Of a stretch of 64,000 bases of DNA, positions 45,078-52,568 are shown in pieces. The first letter of the stretch is position 1; each line of letters starts with the position of its first letter. The position numbers and the translations under genes were made by a program. The notes beneath the pieces are model-generated. The model was not told where the DNA came from. It saw only the letters and a list, made by a program, of their open reading frames with translations, and did not search any database. The DNA lies in NCBI RefSeq assembly GCF_900111685.1, contig NZ_FOHX01000006.1, positions 434,001-498,000 on the forward strand. Reading direction: 5' to 3'. This DNA comes from Nonomuraea wenchangensis. GTDB lineage: Bacteria > Actinomycetota > Actinomycetes > Streptosporangiales > Streptosporangiaceae.

Positions 45078-45461
45078 ATGCGAAACACGAAGAAGTTCAT
45101 CGTCATCGGTGCCGGGGTCGTCACGCTGCTGGCGGGCGGTGGAGCCGCCGCCTACGCCGCGACCGCCGCGCCCACCCCCTCGGCCGCGCCCGTCGCTCCC
45201 AAGATCACCGCCGAGCGGGCCATCGAGCTGGCCCACCAGCAGGTCCAGGGCGCCTGGGTGAGCGAGGTGGACCACGACGACTCGGGCAAGTGGGAGGTCG
45301 AGCTCGTCAAGGACGCCCAGGTGTACGAGGTCGACGTGGACGCCACCAGCGGCAAGGTGACCGCGCACCCCGCCAAGGCGGCCGGCAAGGACGACGACGG
45401 CAGCGACGACAACGGCCACGACCGCGGTGACGACCACGGCGGCGACCGCGACGACGACTGA
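45078..45461 (+). CDS. Secreted PepSY-domain protein
   Basis: A 127-residue precursor with signal peptide (about 1-30), one PepSY domain (KITAERAIELAHQQVQGAWV, KWEVELVKDAQVYEVDVDAT) and a very acidic His/Asp-rich tail that could bind cations. PepSY domains often inhibit peptidases or act in envelope sensing. Located 35 bp after the kinase and behind a candidate regulator box, so a likely output or feedback partner of this system. Confidence 0.88.
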   Translation: MRNTKKFIVIGAGVVTLLAGGGAAAYAATAAPTPSAAPVAPKITAERAIELAHQQVQGAWVSEVDHDDSGKWEVELVKDAQVYEVDVDATSGKVTAHPAKAAGKDDDGSDDNGHDRGDDHGGDRDDD

Positions 45462-45493
45462 CCTGCCCGGCTGAGATCCCTTGACGGAACGTC

Positions 45494-45530
45494 CCGCCCG
45501 CCGCCCCCGCTCATGGGGAGCGGCGGGCGG
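45494..45530 (+). terminator. Terminator after PepSY gene
   Basis: An 11-bp GC stem (45494-45504 and 45520-45530), extended by CCCC/GGGG inside with one bulge. No T-run. Ends the two-component operon and faces the convergent gene at 45548. Confidence 0.7.
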
Positions 45531-45547
45531 ACCCGTGTCCGGAGGGG

Positions 45548-46306
45548 TCAGCGCGTGAGGCGGTTCAGGTAGGCGTAGCAGGGGTCGCGCCGGAAGTCGT
45601 GGAAGGTCGCGCAGGGGTCGACCGGGCTCCCGGGATGCGAGGGGTGCGGCTGGGGCGGCTCCCCGCGCGGGGCCTCCGGAGGGGCCTGCGGGGTGGGAGA
45701 GCCCGTGCGCCGGAGGTCCGGCGGCGGGGCTGCGGGGCCTGGTGGCCGGGCGGGCTCGGCGCGACGCGGGCGGGGCTCCGTCAGCGAGCGCGGCTCCGTC
45801 GAGGGCCCGGGCTCCGCCGAGCGCCTGGGCTCCGCCGGCGGCCGGGGCTCCGCCGACCGGCGCGCGGAAGGGGCGGGCAGCGCGCCCGGGGAAGGCCGGG
45901 CGCCCGGAATGGATCCCACCAGCGGGAGGTCCGGGAAGGGCAGGGTGTCCGCCGGCGCTCCCGGCGAGGGCACGGCCCGCACCCAGGGCGCCGGATCCGG
46001 CGTTTCCACCTCATCATGGAGCGTTCCATCATCTTCCGACGGAGATGCGATCAATGTCATACGAGTGACGCGCGGAGTACTACCCGGTGAATCCGATCTT
46101 GTAGAAATCGGCGTTTCCCCGTGGTATTCCGGCGTTCTTTGCGAGGCCGGACCAGGTGCGCCGCTGAATGCCAGGAATATGCCGACGACCGCGGTGGCGA
46201 GGACCCCGGCCGCTCCGGCGGCCGATCCGAGGCGACCCCGACTACCAGCAGAAATGGATCTAAGGGGGGACAAGTCGTGATTCCTTTGTGATTGGTGTGC
46301 GAGCAT
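45548..46306 (-). CDS. Hypothetical Pro-rich membrane protein
   Basis: From the ATG at 46306 the 252-residue frame has a hydrophobic helix (about 25-50), then a long Pro/Ser/Arg/Glu-rich part with repeated AEPRR-type units and a short C-terminal segment with two cysteines (DPCATFHDFRRDPCYAYL). The repeats are coded by imperfect 12- to 18-bp tandem repeats near 45780-45860. I do not know the family. Composition makes the frame noisy, but the signal-like helix and conserved end support a gene. The upstream start is uncertain; the frame can run to 46462. Confidence 0.6.
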   Translation of the reverse strand: MLAHQSQRNHDLSPLRSISAGSRGRLGSAAGAAGVLATAVVGIFLAFSGAPGPASQRTPEYHGETPISTRSDSPGSTPRVTRMTLIASPSEDDGTLHDEVETPDPAPWVRAVPSPGAPADTLPFPDLPLVGSIPGARPSPGALPAPSARRSAEPRPPAEPRRSAEPGPSTEPRSLTEPRPRRAEPARPPGPAAPPPDLRRTGSPTPQAPPEAPRGEPPQPHPSHPGSPVDPCATFHDFRRDPCYAYLNRLTR

Positions 46307-46388
46307 TCCGCTGATGCGGCTAGTGTGGTCCATCACCCGCGGAAGCCGGCGAGCTTTCCCCGATACGACCGCGAGGAGCTGCACCCTC

Positions 46389-46988
46389 ATGCAAGATCCG
46401 ACCTCACCGGATCGCCACGAGATCCTGTCCGGACCGGGCGACTCACGCCCGGTGGAGAACAATCACGGCGGCCGCGCCGCCGCCCGCCAGAAAAAGACCA
46501 AGAAGACCGCCGCCATCGTGGCCGGAGCGCTCGTCGCGCTGATCGCGGTGGGCGGCGGGGGCTACGTGCTGGCCTCCGGCGGCTCCACCCCCGCCACCCA
46601 GCAGGAGGCAGGGCGGCCCGGCCCCTCGCAGGGCACCGGCGCCGACGACAGCGCCGCCGACAGCGCCGCCGACGACCTCCAGGACGACGGCGCCGACGAC
46701 GCGACCATGGGCGACGCCCGTACCGACGCTCCCGACGACGGCCTGCCCGACGACGGCAGCATGGGCGACGCCGCCACCGACCAGGGCCGCGCGGCCGACC
46801 CGGGTTCGTCCGGCACGGGCACCTCCACGAGCCGCGACTCCTCCACCGGCGCCGGCACGAAGCAGACCGGCGATGGCAAGAAGCCCACCACCTCGCCCAC
46901 CAAGGCCCCGCAGTCCTCCGACGCCGACAACCCGGCGGACGGACCCGGGGGCCTGGTCTCCGGCCAGTGCGCCACCAGCGGCTGCTGA
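46389..46988 (+). CDS. Hypothetical membrane protein with Asp-rich linker
   Basis: A 199-residue protein from the ATG at 46389 (GAGGAG 12 bp ahead): a basic cytosolic head ending KKTKKTAA, one helix (about 40-60), then an outer low-complexity part rich in Asp, Ala, Gly, Ser and Thr, with DDD/DDG units, and a final QCATSGC. No known family. Divergent from the Pro-rich protein, which has the same helix-plus-linker plan and also two C-terminal cysteines. Confidence 0.65.
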   Translation: MQDPTSPDRHEILSGPGDSRPVENNHGGRAAARQKKTKKTAAIVAGALVALIAVGGGGYVLASGGSTPATQQEAGRPGPSQGTGADDSAADSAADDLQDDGADDATMGDARTDAPDDGLPDDGSMGDAATDQGRAADPGSSGTGTSTSRDSSTGAGTKQTGDGKKPTTSPTKAPQSSDADNPADGPGGLVSGQCATSGC

Positions 46989-47080
46989 ACCACCTCCGCT
47001 GACGCCGGGAGGCGGCAGGGGGCGAAGTGGTCCGGAGGTTATGGCCATCATTGGACCTTCGGGACAGGCCACCTCGCGCC

Positions 47081-47086
47081 TAGGGT
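47081..47086 (+). promoter_or_regulatory. Leaderless -10 of PEP-mutase-like gene
   Basis: TAGGGT seven bases before the ATG at 47094, with no ribosome binding site between. Confidence 0.45.
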
Positions 47087-47093
47087 CAGGGGC

Positions 47094-47837
47094 ATGACGA
47101 TCGACCACGCCGGTGTCCTCCGCGGGCTGCACGTGCCCGGAACGCCCTTGATCCTGCCCAACGCATGGGACGCCGCCTCCGCGCGCGCCGTCCAGGAGGC
47201 CGGCTTCCCGGCCGTGGCGACCGGCAGTGCCGCCGTCGCCCGGGTCCTCGGCCACGACGACGGCGAGCGTGTCCCGGTGGACGAGATGATGTCCGCCGTG
47301 GCCCGCATGGCGCGGGCGGTGGACGTACCGGTCACCGCCGACGTCGAGCGCGGCTACGGACTCAAGCCCGCCGAGCTGGCCGAACGCCTCCTGGCGGCCG
47401 GCGCGTCCGGCTGCAACCTGGAGGACAGCGACCCGCGCACCGGCGAGCTGATCGACCCGGGCGAGCAGGCGGACTTCCTCGCCGAGGTACGCGCGGCGGC
47501 CGGTCGGGCACTGGTGATCAACGCCCGCGTGGACACCTACCTGCGGGGCTCGACCTCGCGCGAGGAGGCGCTCGCGCGGGCGGAGCGCTACCTGGAGGCG
47601 GGGGCCGATTGTGTCTACCCCATCACGCTCGCCGACGAGGACGAGATCCGCGCCCTGGTGACCGCGCTCGGCGGGCGGCCGGTGAACGTGCTGTTCCGGC
47701 CGGGCGCGCCGAGCCTCGGGCGGCTGGCCGAGCTGGGCGTGGCGCGCGTCAGCTTCGGGGGCGGCCTGCACCGGCTCGTCCACGCCCACACCGTGGCGCT
47801 GCTGGCCAAGGTCAAGGCGGGCGACAGCCCCTTCTGA
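47094..47837 (+). CDS. Isocitrate lyase/PEP mutase superfamily protein
   Basis: A 247-residue barrel protein: ILPNAWDAASARAVQEAGFP, TGSAAVARVLGHDDGE, PVTADVERGYG (metal-binding DxE region), SGCNLEDSD and VINARVDTYL. It belongs to the branch with carboxyphosphonoenolpyruvate mutase, methylisocitrate lyase and oxaloacetase, in which C-C or P-C bonds alpha to a carboxylate are cleaved or made. The catalytic Cys loop of lyases (KKCGH) is replaced by GHDDGE, so it is not a classical isocitrate lyase. Stands alone. Confidence 0.88.
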   Translation: MTIDHAGVLRGLHVPGTPLILPNAWDAASARAVQEAGFPAVATGSAAVARVLGHDDGERVPVDEMMSAVARMARAVDVPVTADVERGYGLKPAELAERLLAAGASGCNLEDSDPRTGELIDPGEQADFLAEVRAAAGRALVINARVDTYLRGSTSREEALARAERYLEAGADCVYPITLADEDEIRALVTALGGRPVNVLFRPGAPSLGRLAELGVARVSFGGGLHRLVHAHTVALLAKVKAGDSPF

Positions 47838-47873
47838 AGGGCCCTCGCGACCGGCGCGCGGTGACGGGCCGCG

Positions 47874-47879
47874 TACGCT
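47874..47879 (+). promoter_or_regulatory. Leaderless -10 of dioxygenase-like gene
   Basis: TACGCT seven bases before the GTG at 47887. No Shine-Dalgarno is seen. Confidence 0.45.
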
Positions 47880-47886
47880 TGCGCTC

Positions 47887-48537
47887 GTGCTTGCCGCCGC
47901 GGCCGTCTGCCCGCAAACCCCGCTGATCGTGACCGGGCTGCCCCGGCTCCGCGCCGCGTGCGACGCCGCCGTCCGAGGCGTGCTCGCCGCCCGTCCCGAC
48001 GTGCTGATCGTGGTGGGCGGGGCCGCGGCCACCGAGGCGTACGCGGGCGGCGCGGCGGGCAGCCTGCGCCCCTGGGGCCTGGACGCCGGCGCGGGCACGG
48101 GCGAGCCCGTCCTGCCGCTGTCGCTGACCGTGGGCCGCTGCCTCCTGGACGGGCGCGTCCCCGACGCCTGCCAGGCCGTGGACCTCGACGCCGCGTCCGC
48201 CGAGTGCCTGGCGCTCGGCGAGAAGCTGGCCGCGACCGGCGACCGGGTGGGGCTGCTGGTGCTCGCCGACGGCTCGGCCTGCCTGACGCCGAAGGCGCCC
48301 GGCAAGTACGACGAGGCCGCCGGCCCTTTCGACGACCGGGTGGCGCAGGCGCTCGACGCCGCCGACCCGGCCGCGCTCGCCGCACTCGACCCCGTGGAGG
48401 CCGACCGGCTGTGGGCCACCGGCCGCGCCGCCCTGCAGGTGCTCGCCGGAGCCACCGCCGGGGCCGCGCCGCGCGGCAGGCTGCTGGCGCGGGCCGCCCC
48501 CTACGGCGTCGGCTACTTCGCCGCGCTGTGGGACTGA
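47887..48537 (+). CDS. Class III extradiol dioxygenase-like (LigB fold) protein
   Basis: A 216-residue protein starting [18 protein letters not shown], with [24 protein letters not shown] and a [10 protein letters not shown] end. This is the LigB-like protein that actinomycetes keep next to miaA and dapF. The His usually found after CP (CPHPPLL) is Gln here, so a metal ligand seems lost and the protein may not be an active dioxygenase. The last 25 bp overlap the convergent RNase Z gene. Confidence 0.8.
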   Translation: MLAAAAVCPQTPLIVTGLPRLRAACDAAVRGVLAARPDVLIVVGGAAATEAYAGGAAGSLRPWGLDAGAGTGEPVLPLSLTVGRCLLDGRVPDACQAVDLDAASAECLALGEKLAATGDRVGLLVLADGSACLTPKAPGKYDEAAGPFDDRVAQALDAADPAALAALDPVEADRLWATGRAALQVLAGATAGAAPRGRLLARAAPYGVGYFAALWD

Positions 48538-49427
48538 CGCTTCGGCACCGGCACCTTCATGAGGTCGCGGGCCAGCACGACCTCCCCGTCGTAGCTGCGC
48601 CGCACCTCGGCCACGAACGCGGGCTCGTCGGCGAAGCCGTACCGTTCGGAGAAGTGCGTGAGCACCAGCCGCCGCACACCCGCGTCGGCCGCCACGAGGC
48701 CCGCCTCGTACGCCGTCAGGTGCCCGTACTCCTTGGCGAGCGCGCTCTCCCCCGACAGGAACGTCGCCTCGATGACCAGCAGATCGACCCCATGGGCCAG
48801 CTCGAAGACGGTGTCGCAGAGCCGGGTGTCCATGACGAAGGCGACGGCCTGCCCCGGCCTGGGCTCGCTGCACTCCTCCAGCGTGACGCCGCGTACGGAC
48901 CCCTTGCGCTGCAGCTCCCCCACCTCGGGCCCGCGGATGCCGTGGGCGGCGAGCCTGGCGGGCAGCATGCGGCGGCCGGGCGGCTCCTGGACGCGGTAGC
49001 CGTACGACTCCACGGGATGGGACAGGCGGCGCGCGGTCAGCGGCCCGATCCCGGCGAGCGGGCCGGAGACGGGATGCTCGGAGATCACGTCGGTGTCGGC
49101 GAACACGGTGGCGTGCCGCAGCCGCCGCCAGTAGGCCACTCCGGAGGCCGGGAACACCGCCCGCACCGGATGCCGCACCCGGTCACGCGCGATGCGCTGC
49201 ACGACGCCGGGGACGCCCAGGCAGTGGTCGCCGTGGAAGTGCGTGACGCAGAGCCAGTGCACGTCGTTCGCGCGCACCCCGGCGTGCACCATCTGCCGCT
49301 GCGTGCCCTCTCCCGGGTCGAACAGGAAACCCTGGCCGTCCCAGCGCAGGAGGTAGCCGTTGTGGTTACGGTGTCGGGTGGGCACCGCGCTGGAGGTGCC
49401 GAGCACCACGAGCTCACGAGAGGACAC
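48513..49427 (-). CDS. rnz: Ribonuclease Z / MBL-fold tRNA 3' processing enzyme
   Basis: RNase Z cuts tRNA precursors at the 3' end. The 304-residue frame starts [20 protein letters not shown] and has the zinc motif [10 protein letters not shown] (63-72), the exosite region, then [24 protein letters not shown] and LTHFSERYG near the end. Start: GTG at 49427; an ATG at 49436 would overlap the divergent methyltransferase start. The 5' ends of the two genes almost touch (1 bp apart). Confidence 0.9.
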   Translation of the reverse strand: MSSRELVVLGTSSAVPTRHRNHNGYLLRWDGQGFLFDPGEGTQRQMVHAGVRANDVHWLCVTHFHGDHCLGVPGVVQRIARDRVRHPVRAVFPASGVAYWRRLRHATVFADTDVISEHPVSGPLAGIGPLTARRLSHPVESYGYRVQEPPGRRMLPARLAAHGIRGPEVGELQRKGSVRGVTLEECSEPRPGQAVAFVMDTRLCDTVFELAHGVDLLVIEATFLSGESALAKEYGHLTAYEAGLVAADAGVRRLVLTHFSERYGFADEPAFVAEVRRSYDGEVVLARDLMKVPVPKRQSHSAAK

Positions 49428-49428
49428 G

Positions 49429-49962
49429 ATGACCATCCCTGAGACCGGGGCAGCAGGCACGGTGGCGGTGGCCGAGGTGCCGACGCCGGTGGGCGCGTTC
49501 GCGCTGGCCGTCACGGAGACGGGGCTCGTGACGTCGGGCTGGGGCTCCGGCGCGGGCCTGGCGGAACGGCTCGGGCTGGTCGAGGTGCATGATGCGGATC
49601 GTACGGCCTTGGCCGTCGCCGAGCTCAACGCGTATTTCGCCGGGGAGCTGCGCGCCTTCCGCACGCCGATCGACTGGCGGCTGATGGCGGGGTCGCGGCT
49701 GCGGGTGCTCCAGGCGCTGCACGCGGTCCCGTACGGGTCCGCCGTCACCTACGGCGAGCTGGCCACGCTCAGTGGCACGGGCGTGCCCGCCCGGGGCATC
49801 GGCTCCATCATGGGCTCCAACCCGATCCCGATCTTCGTGCCCTGTCACCGGGTGATCGCGGGCACCGGGCTCGGCGGGTTCAGCGGCGGCGTGGGCGTGG
49901 AGACCAAGCGGTGGCTGCTCACCCACGAGGGCTACCTGCAGCCGACCCTGCTCGACCTCTGA
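49429..49962 (+). CDS. ogt: Methylated-DNA--cysteine S-methyltransferase
   Basis: A 177-residue suicide repair protein that takes alkyl groups from O6-alkylguanine. The acceptor site PCHRVI (C139) and [27 protein letters not shown] are in place. GAGAGGA precedes the ATG at 49429. Head-to-head with rnz. Confidence 0.94.
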   Translation: MTIPETGAAGTVAVAEVPTPVGAFALAVTETGLVTSGWGSGAGLAERLGLVEVHDADRTALAVAELNAYFAGELRAFRTPIDWRLMAGSRLRVLQALHAVPYGSAVTYGELATLSGTGVPARGIGSIMGSNPIPIFVPCHRVIAGTGLGGFSGGVGVETKRWLLTHEGYLQPTLLDL

Positions 49963-50010
49963 GGCGGGCCCTCCGAGCGGCTCGGACACTCCCCGGCCTC
50001 CGACAGACTG

Positions 50011-50922
50011 GTGCGTGTGCGTCAGCAGCCTGTCATCGCCGTCGTCGGCCCCACAGCGGCCGGGAAGTCCGACCTCGCCGTGGAGCTCGCCCTCCGCCTC
50101 GGGGGCGAGTGCGTCAACGCCGACTCCATGCAGCTCTACCGGGGCATGGACATCGGCACCGCGAAGCTGACGCCCGCCGAGATGCGCGGCGTGCCTCACC
50201 ACCTGCTGGACATCTGGGACGTCACGGTCACCGCGAGCGTGGCCGAATACCAGCGGCTGGCGCGGGAGGTGTTCGACCGGGTCGCGACGCCGGTGCTGGT
50301 GGGCGGCAGCGGCCTGTACGTCCGGGCGGCGCTCGACGACCTGGAGTTCCCCGGCACCGACCCCGAGATCCGGTCCCGGCTGGAGGCCGAGCTGGCCGAG
50401 CGCGGCCCGGCCCCGCTGTACGAGCGGCTGCGCGGTCTCGACCCGGCCGCCGCCGCGGCGATCCTGCCCGGCAACGGCCGCCGCATCGTGCGGGCGCTGG
50501 AGGTGATCGAGCATTCGGGCCGGCCGTTCTCGGCCACGATGCCGTCGTACGACGCGCTCTACCCGAGCGTCCAGATCGGCCTGGAGGTGCCGCGGCCCGA
50601 GCTGGACGAGCGGATCGCGCTCCGGGTCGAGCGGATGTGGGCGGCGGGCCTGGTCGAGGAGGTGCGCGCGCTGCTCGGGCAGGGCCTGGCCGAGGGCCGT
50701 ACGGCCGGCCGCGCGCTCGGCTACGCGCAGGTGATCCGCTTCCTGGAGGGCGAGTGGAGCGAGGAGCAGGCCCGGGCGGAGACGGTGCGGGCGACCAGGC
50801 GTTTCGCGCGCCGCCAGGAGTCGTGGTTCAGGCGTGACCCGAGGGTGCGGTGGCTGCCGTACGACGCCCCTGATCTTGTCGAGCGCTCCCTCGCCGAGAT
50901 CCCCGGACACCTCGCACCCTAA
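50011..50922 (+). CDS. miaA: tRNA dimethylallyltransferase
   Basis: MiaA adds the dimethylallyl group to A37 of tRNAs reading UNN codons. The 303-residue protein has the P-loop GPTAAGKS (13-20), the NADSMQLYRGMDIGTAK substrate motif, GGSGLYVRA and NGRRIVRALEV. It begins at GTG 50011; no clear ribosome binding site. It is followed by dapF at 9 bp, as usual in actinomycetes. Confidence 0.96.
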   Translation: MRVRQQPVIAVVGPTAAGKSDLAVELALRLGGECVNADSMQLYRGMDIGTAKLTPAEMRGVPHHLLDIWDVTVTASVAEYQRLAREVFDRVATPVLVGGSGLYVRAALDDLEFPGTDPEIRSRLEAELAERGPAPLYERLRGLDPAAAAAILPGNGRRIVRALEVIEHSGRPFSATMPSYDALYPSVQIGLEVPRPELDERIALRVERMWAAGLVEEVRALLGQGLAEGRTAGRALGYAQVIRFLEGEWSEEQARAETVRATRRFARRQESWFRRDPRVRWLPYDAPDLVERSLAEIPGHLAP

Positions 50923-50925
50923 ACT
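50920..50925 (+). promoter_or_regulatory. Internal leaderless -10 for dapF
   Basis: TAAACT overlaps the miaA stop region and lies six bases before the dapF ATG. It could give dapF its own leaderless transcript. Confidence 0.45.
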
Positions 50926-50931
50926 TGCAGA

Positions 50932-51744
50932 ATGCGCTTCCTGAAGGGTCACGGCACCGAGAACGACTTCGTCATCCTGCCCGATCATGACGCCGAGCTC
51001 GACGTGTCGGCCACGCTCGTCGCCAGGATCTGCGACAGGAGGACGGGCCTCGGGGCCGACGGCGTGCTCCGGGTGGTGCGCACCAAGCGGAGCCACGAGG
51101 TGGCCGGGCAGGCGTCCGCCGCGGAGTGGTTCATGGACTACCGCAACGCCGACGGCAGCGTCGCCGAGATGTGCGGCAACGGCGTGCGCGTCTTCGCCCG
51201 CTACCTCGTGGACGCGGGCCTCACCGGCTCCTCGGAGTTCGCCATCGCCACGCGGGGCGGCCTGCGCCAGGTCCGCATGGAGCCGAACGGCGACGTCACG
51301 GTCGACATGGGCAAGCCGACCGTGCTCGGCGAGAGCACGGCCCACGTGGGCGGCGTCGACTATCCCGGCATACGGGTCGACATGGGCAACCCGCATCTGG
51401 CCTGCGCCATCGGCGATCCGGTCGTCCAGCTCGACCTCACGCACCAGCCCGGCTTCGACATCGGCGTCTTCCCGAGCGGCGTCAACATCGAGCTGTTCAA
51501 CCCGGTGGGCGTCAGCCGCGCGGTGATGCGCGTCTTCGAGCGCGGCTCGGGCGAGACCCGTTCGTGCGGCACGGGCGCGGTGGCGACGGCGGTCGCGGCG
51601 GCGGCCCTGTCGGGCGACACGACCGGCACGTGGACGGTGGAGGTGCTCGGCGGCACGCTCACCGTCATCCTCGACGAGGACACGAGCTACCTGTCCGGAC
51701 CGGCGGTGATCGTGGCCAGCGGCGAGCTGATGCTTGCAGAATGA
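50932..51744 (+). CDS. dapF: Diaminopimelate epimerase
   Basis: DapF turns LL- into meso-diaminopimelate for lysine and peptidoglycan. The 270-residue protein has both catalytic cysteines, C81 in EMCGNGVRV and C212 in TRSCGTGAVA, and the GTENDFV start motif. It implies meso-DAP peptidoglycan, in line with Streptosporangiaceae. Confidence 0.96.
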   Translation: MRFLKGHGTENDFVILPDHDAELDVSATLVARICDRRTGLGADGVLRVVRTKRSHEVAGQASAAEWFMDYRNADGSVAEMCGNGVRVFARYLVDAGLTGSSEFAIATRGGLRQVRMEPNGDVTVDMGKPTVLGESTAHVGGVDYPGIRVDMGNPHLACAIGDPVVQLDLTHQPGFDIGVFPSGVNIELFNPVGVSRAVMRVFERGSGETRSCGTGAVATAVAAAALSGDTTGTWTVEVLGGTLTVILDEDTSYLSGPAVIVASGELMLAE

Positions 51745-51793
51745 TGTTCTGCTGAGGCATGCTGGGTCTGATTCCCGAACCGAGAGGTGGGAC

Positions 51794-52549
51794 ATGGCAG
51801 ACCCACGCACGACCGCAGTCCAGGTGAAAGCGCCCATCGGGCAGCTCGGCGGCGGTTTCATGATCTCCCGCGAGGCCAAGGCCGCCTGCGAGGAGCACGG
51901 CCTCGGCCCCCGCGAGTTCTACTTCCGTGGCCGCTGCGGCGTGCTCGGCGAGTGCGACGCCGACGTGGTCCACTCCATCGCCGTCTTCTTCCCCCGCGAG
52001 CACGTCGAGGAGAGCTGGAACGGCGGACGCAAGCTCGCCGCCGACCGCGCCGTCGAGGTCTACGCCGAGGTGTGCCGCGACTGGGGCCGGCGCAAGCTGG
52101 GCGGCTACGACGGCTGCGCCAGGATCGCCGAGCTGCTGGAGCCGGTGGTCGCCGCGGCGTCGTCCGTGGGCGCGCCGCTGTTCGCCGGCTGGCGGGCGGT
52201 GCCGCTCGCCGACGACCCGCCGGCCCGCGCCGTCCAGCTCATGCACTGCGTACGCGAGCTGCGCGGCGGCCTGCACGCCAACGTCGTGCTCGCCTCCGGG
52301 CTGCACCCGCTGGAGGCCACGCTCGCCGCCGAGCACGACACGACCCCGTTCGGACAGGCCACCGGCACCCGGATCGCCCAGTTCTTCTCCTGGCCGGAGC
52401 CCTATCCCGAGCCGACTCCGGAGCTCGTGGCCCGCCGGGCCGAGGTCGAGGAACGCACCGACGATCTCATGGCGCCGATCTTCTCCGTGCTCGACGACAA
52501 CGAATCGGACGAGCTGATCGGCCTTCTGCGTTTTGGGCACGCTCGTTGA
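51794..52549 (+). CDS. SCO6745-like family protein
   Basis: A 251-residue protein with GGGFMISREAKAACEEHGLG, GRCGVLGECDADVVHSIAVF and a C-terminal helical part ending LIGLLRFGHAR. I match it, from memory of the pattern, to the SCO6745 family of actinomycetes. No enzymatic motif stands out. GAGAGGTGGGAC precedes the ATG at 51794. Function unknown. Confidence 0.75.
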   Translation: MADPRTTAVQVKAPIGQLGGGFMISREAKAACEEHGLGPREFYFRGRCGVLGECDADVVHSIAVFFPREHVEESWNGGRKLAADRAVEVYAEVCRDWGRRKLGGYDGCARIAELLEPVVAAASSVGAPLFAGWRAVPLADDPPARAVQLMHCVRELRGGLHANVVLASGLHPLEATLAAEHDTTPFGQATGTRIAQFFSWPEPYPEPTPELVARRAEVEERTDDLMAPIFSVLDDNESDELIGLLRFGHAR

Positions 52550-52568
52550 CCTGGCAGACTGGCTGCCC

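Noticed and set aside
51737-51751. CAGAA/TTCTG palindrome after dapF as an operator
   Set aside because: Only 5 bp per arm, overlaps the dapF stop and a partial repeat of the dapF leader; too weak to call.
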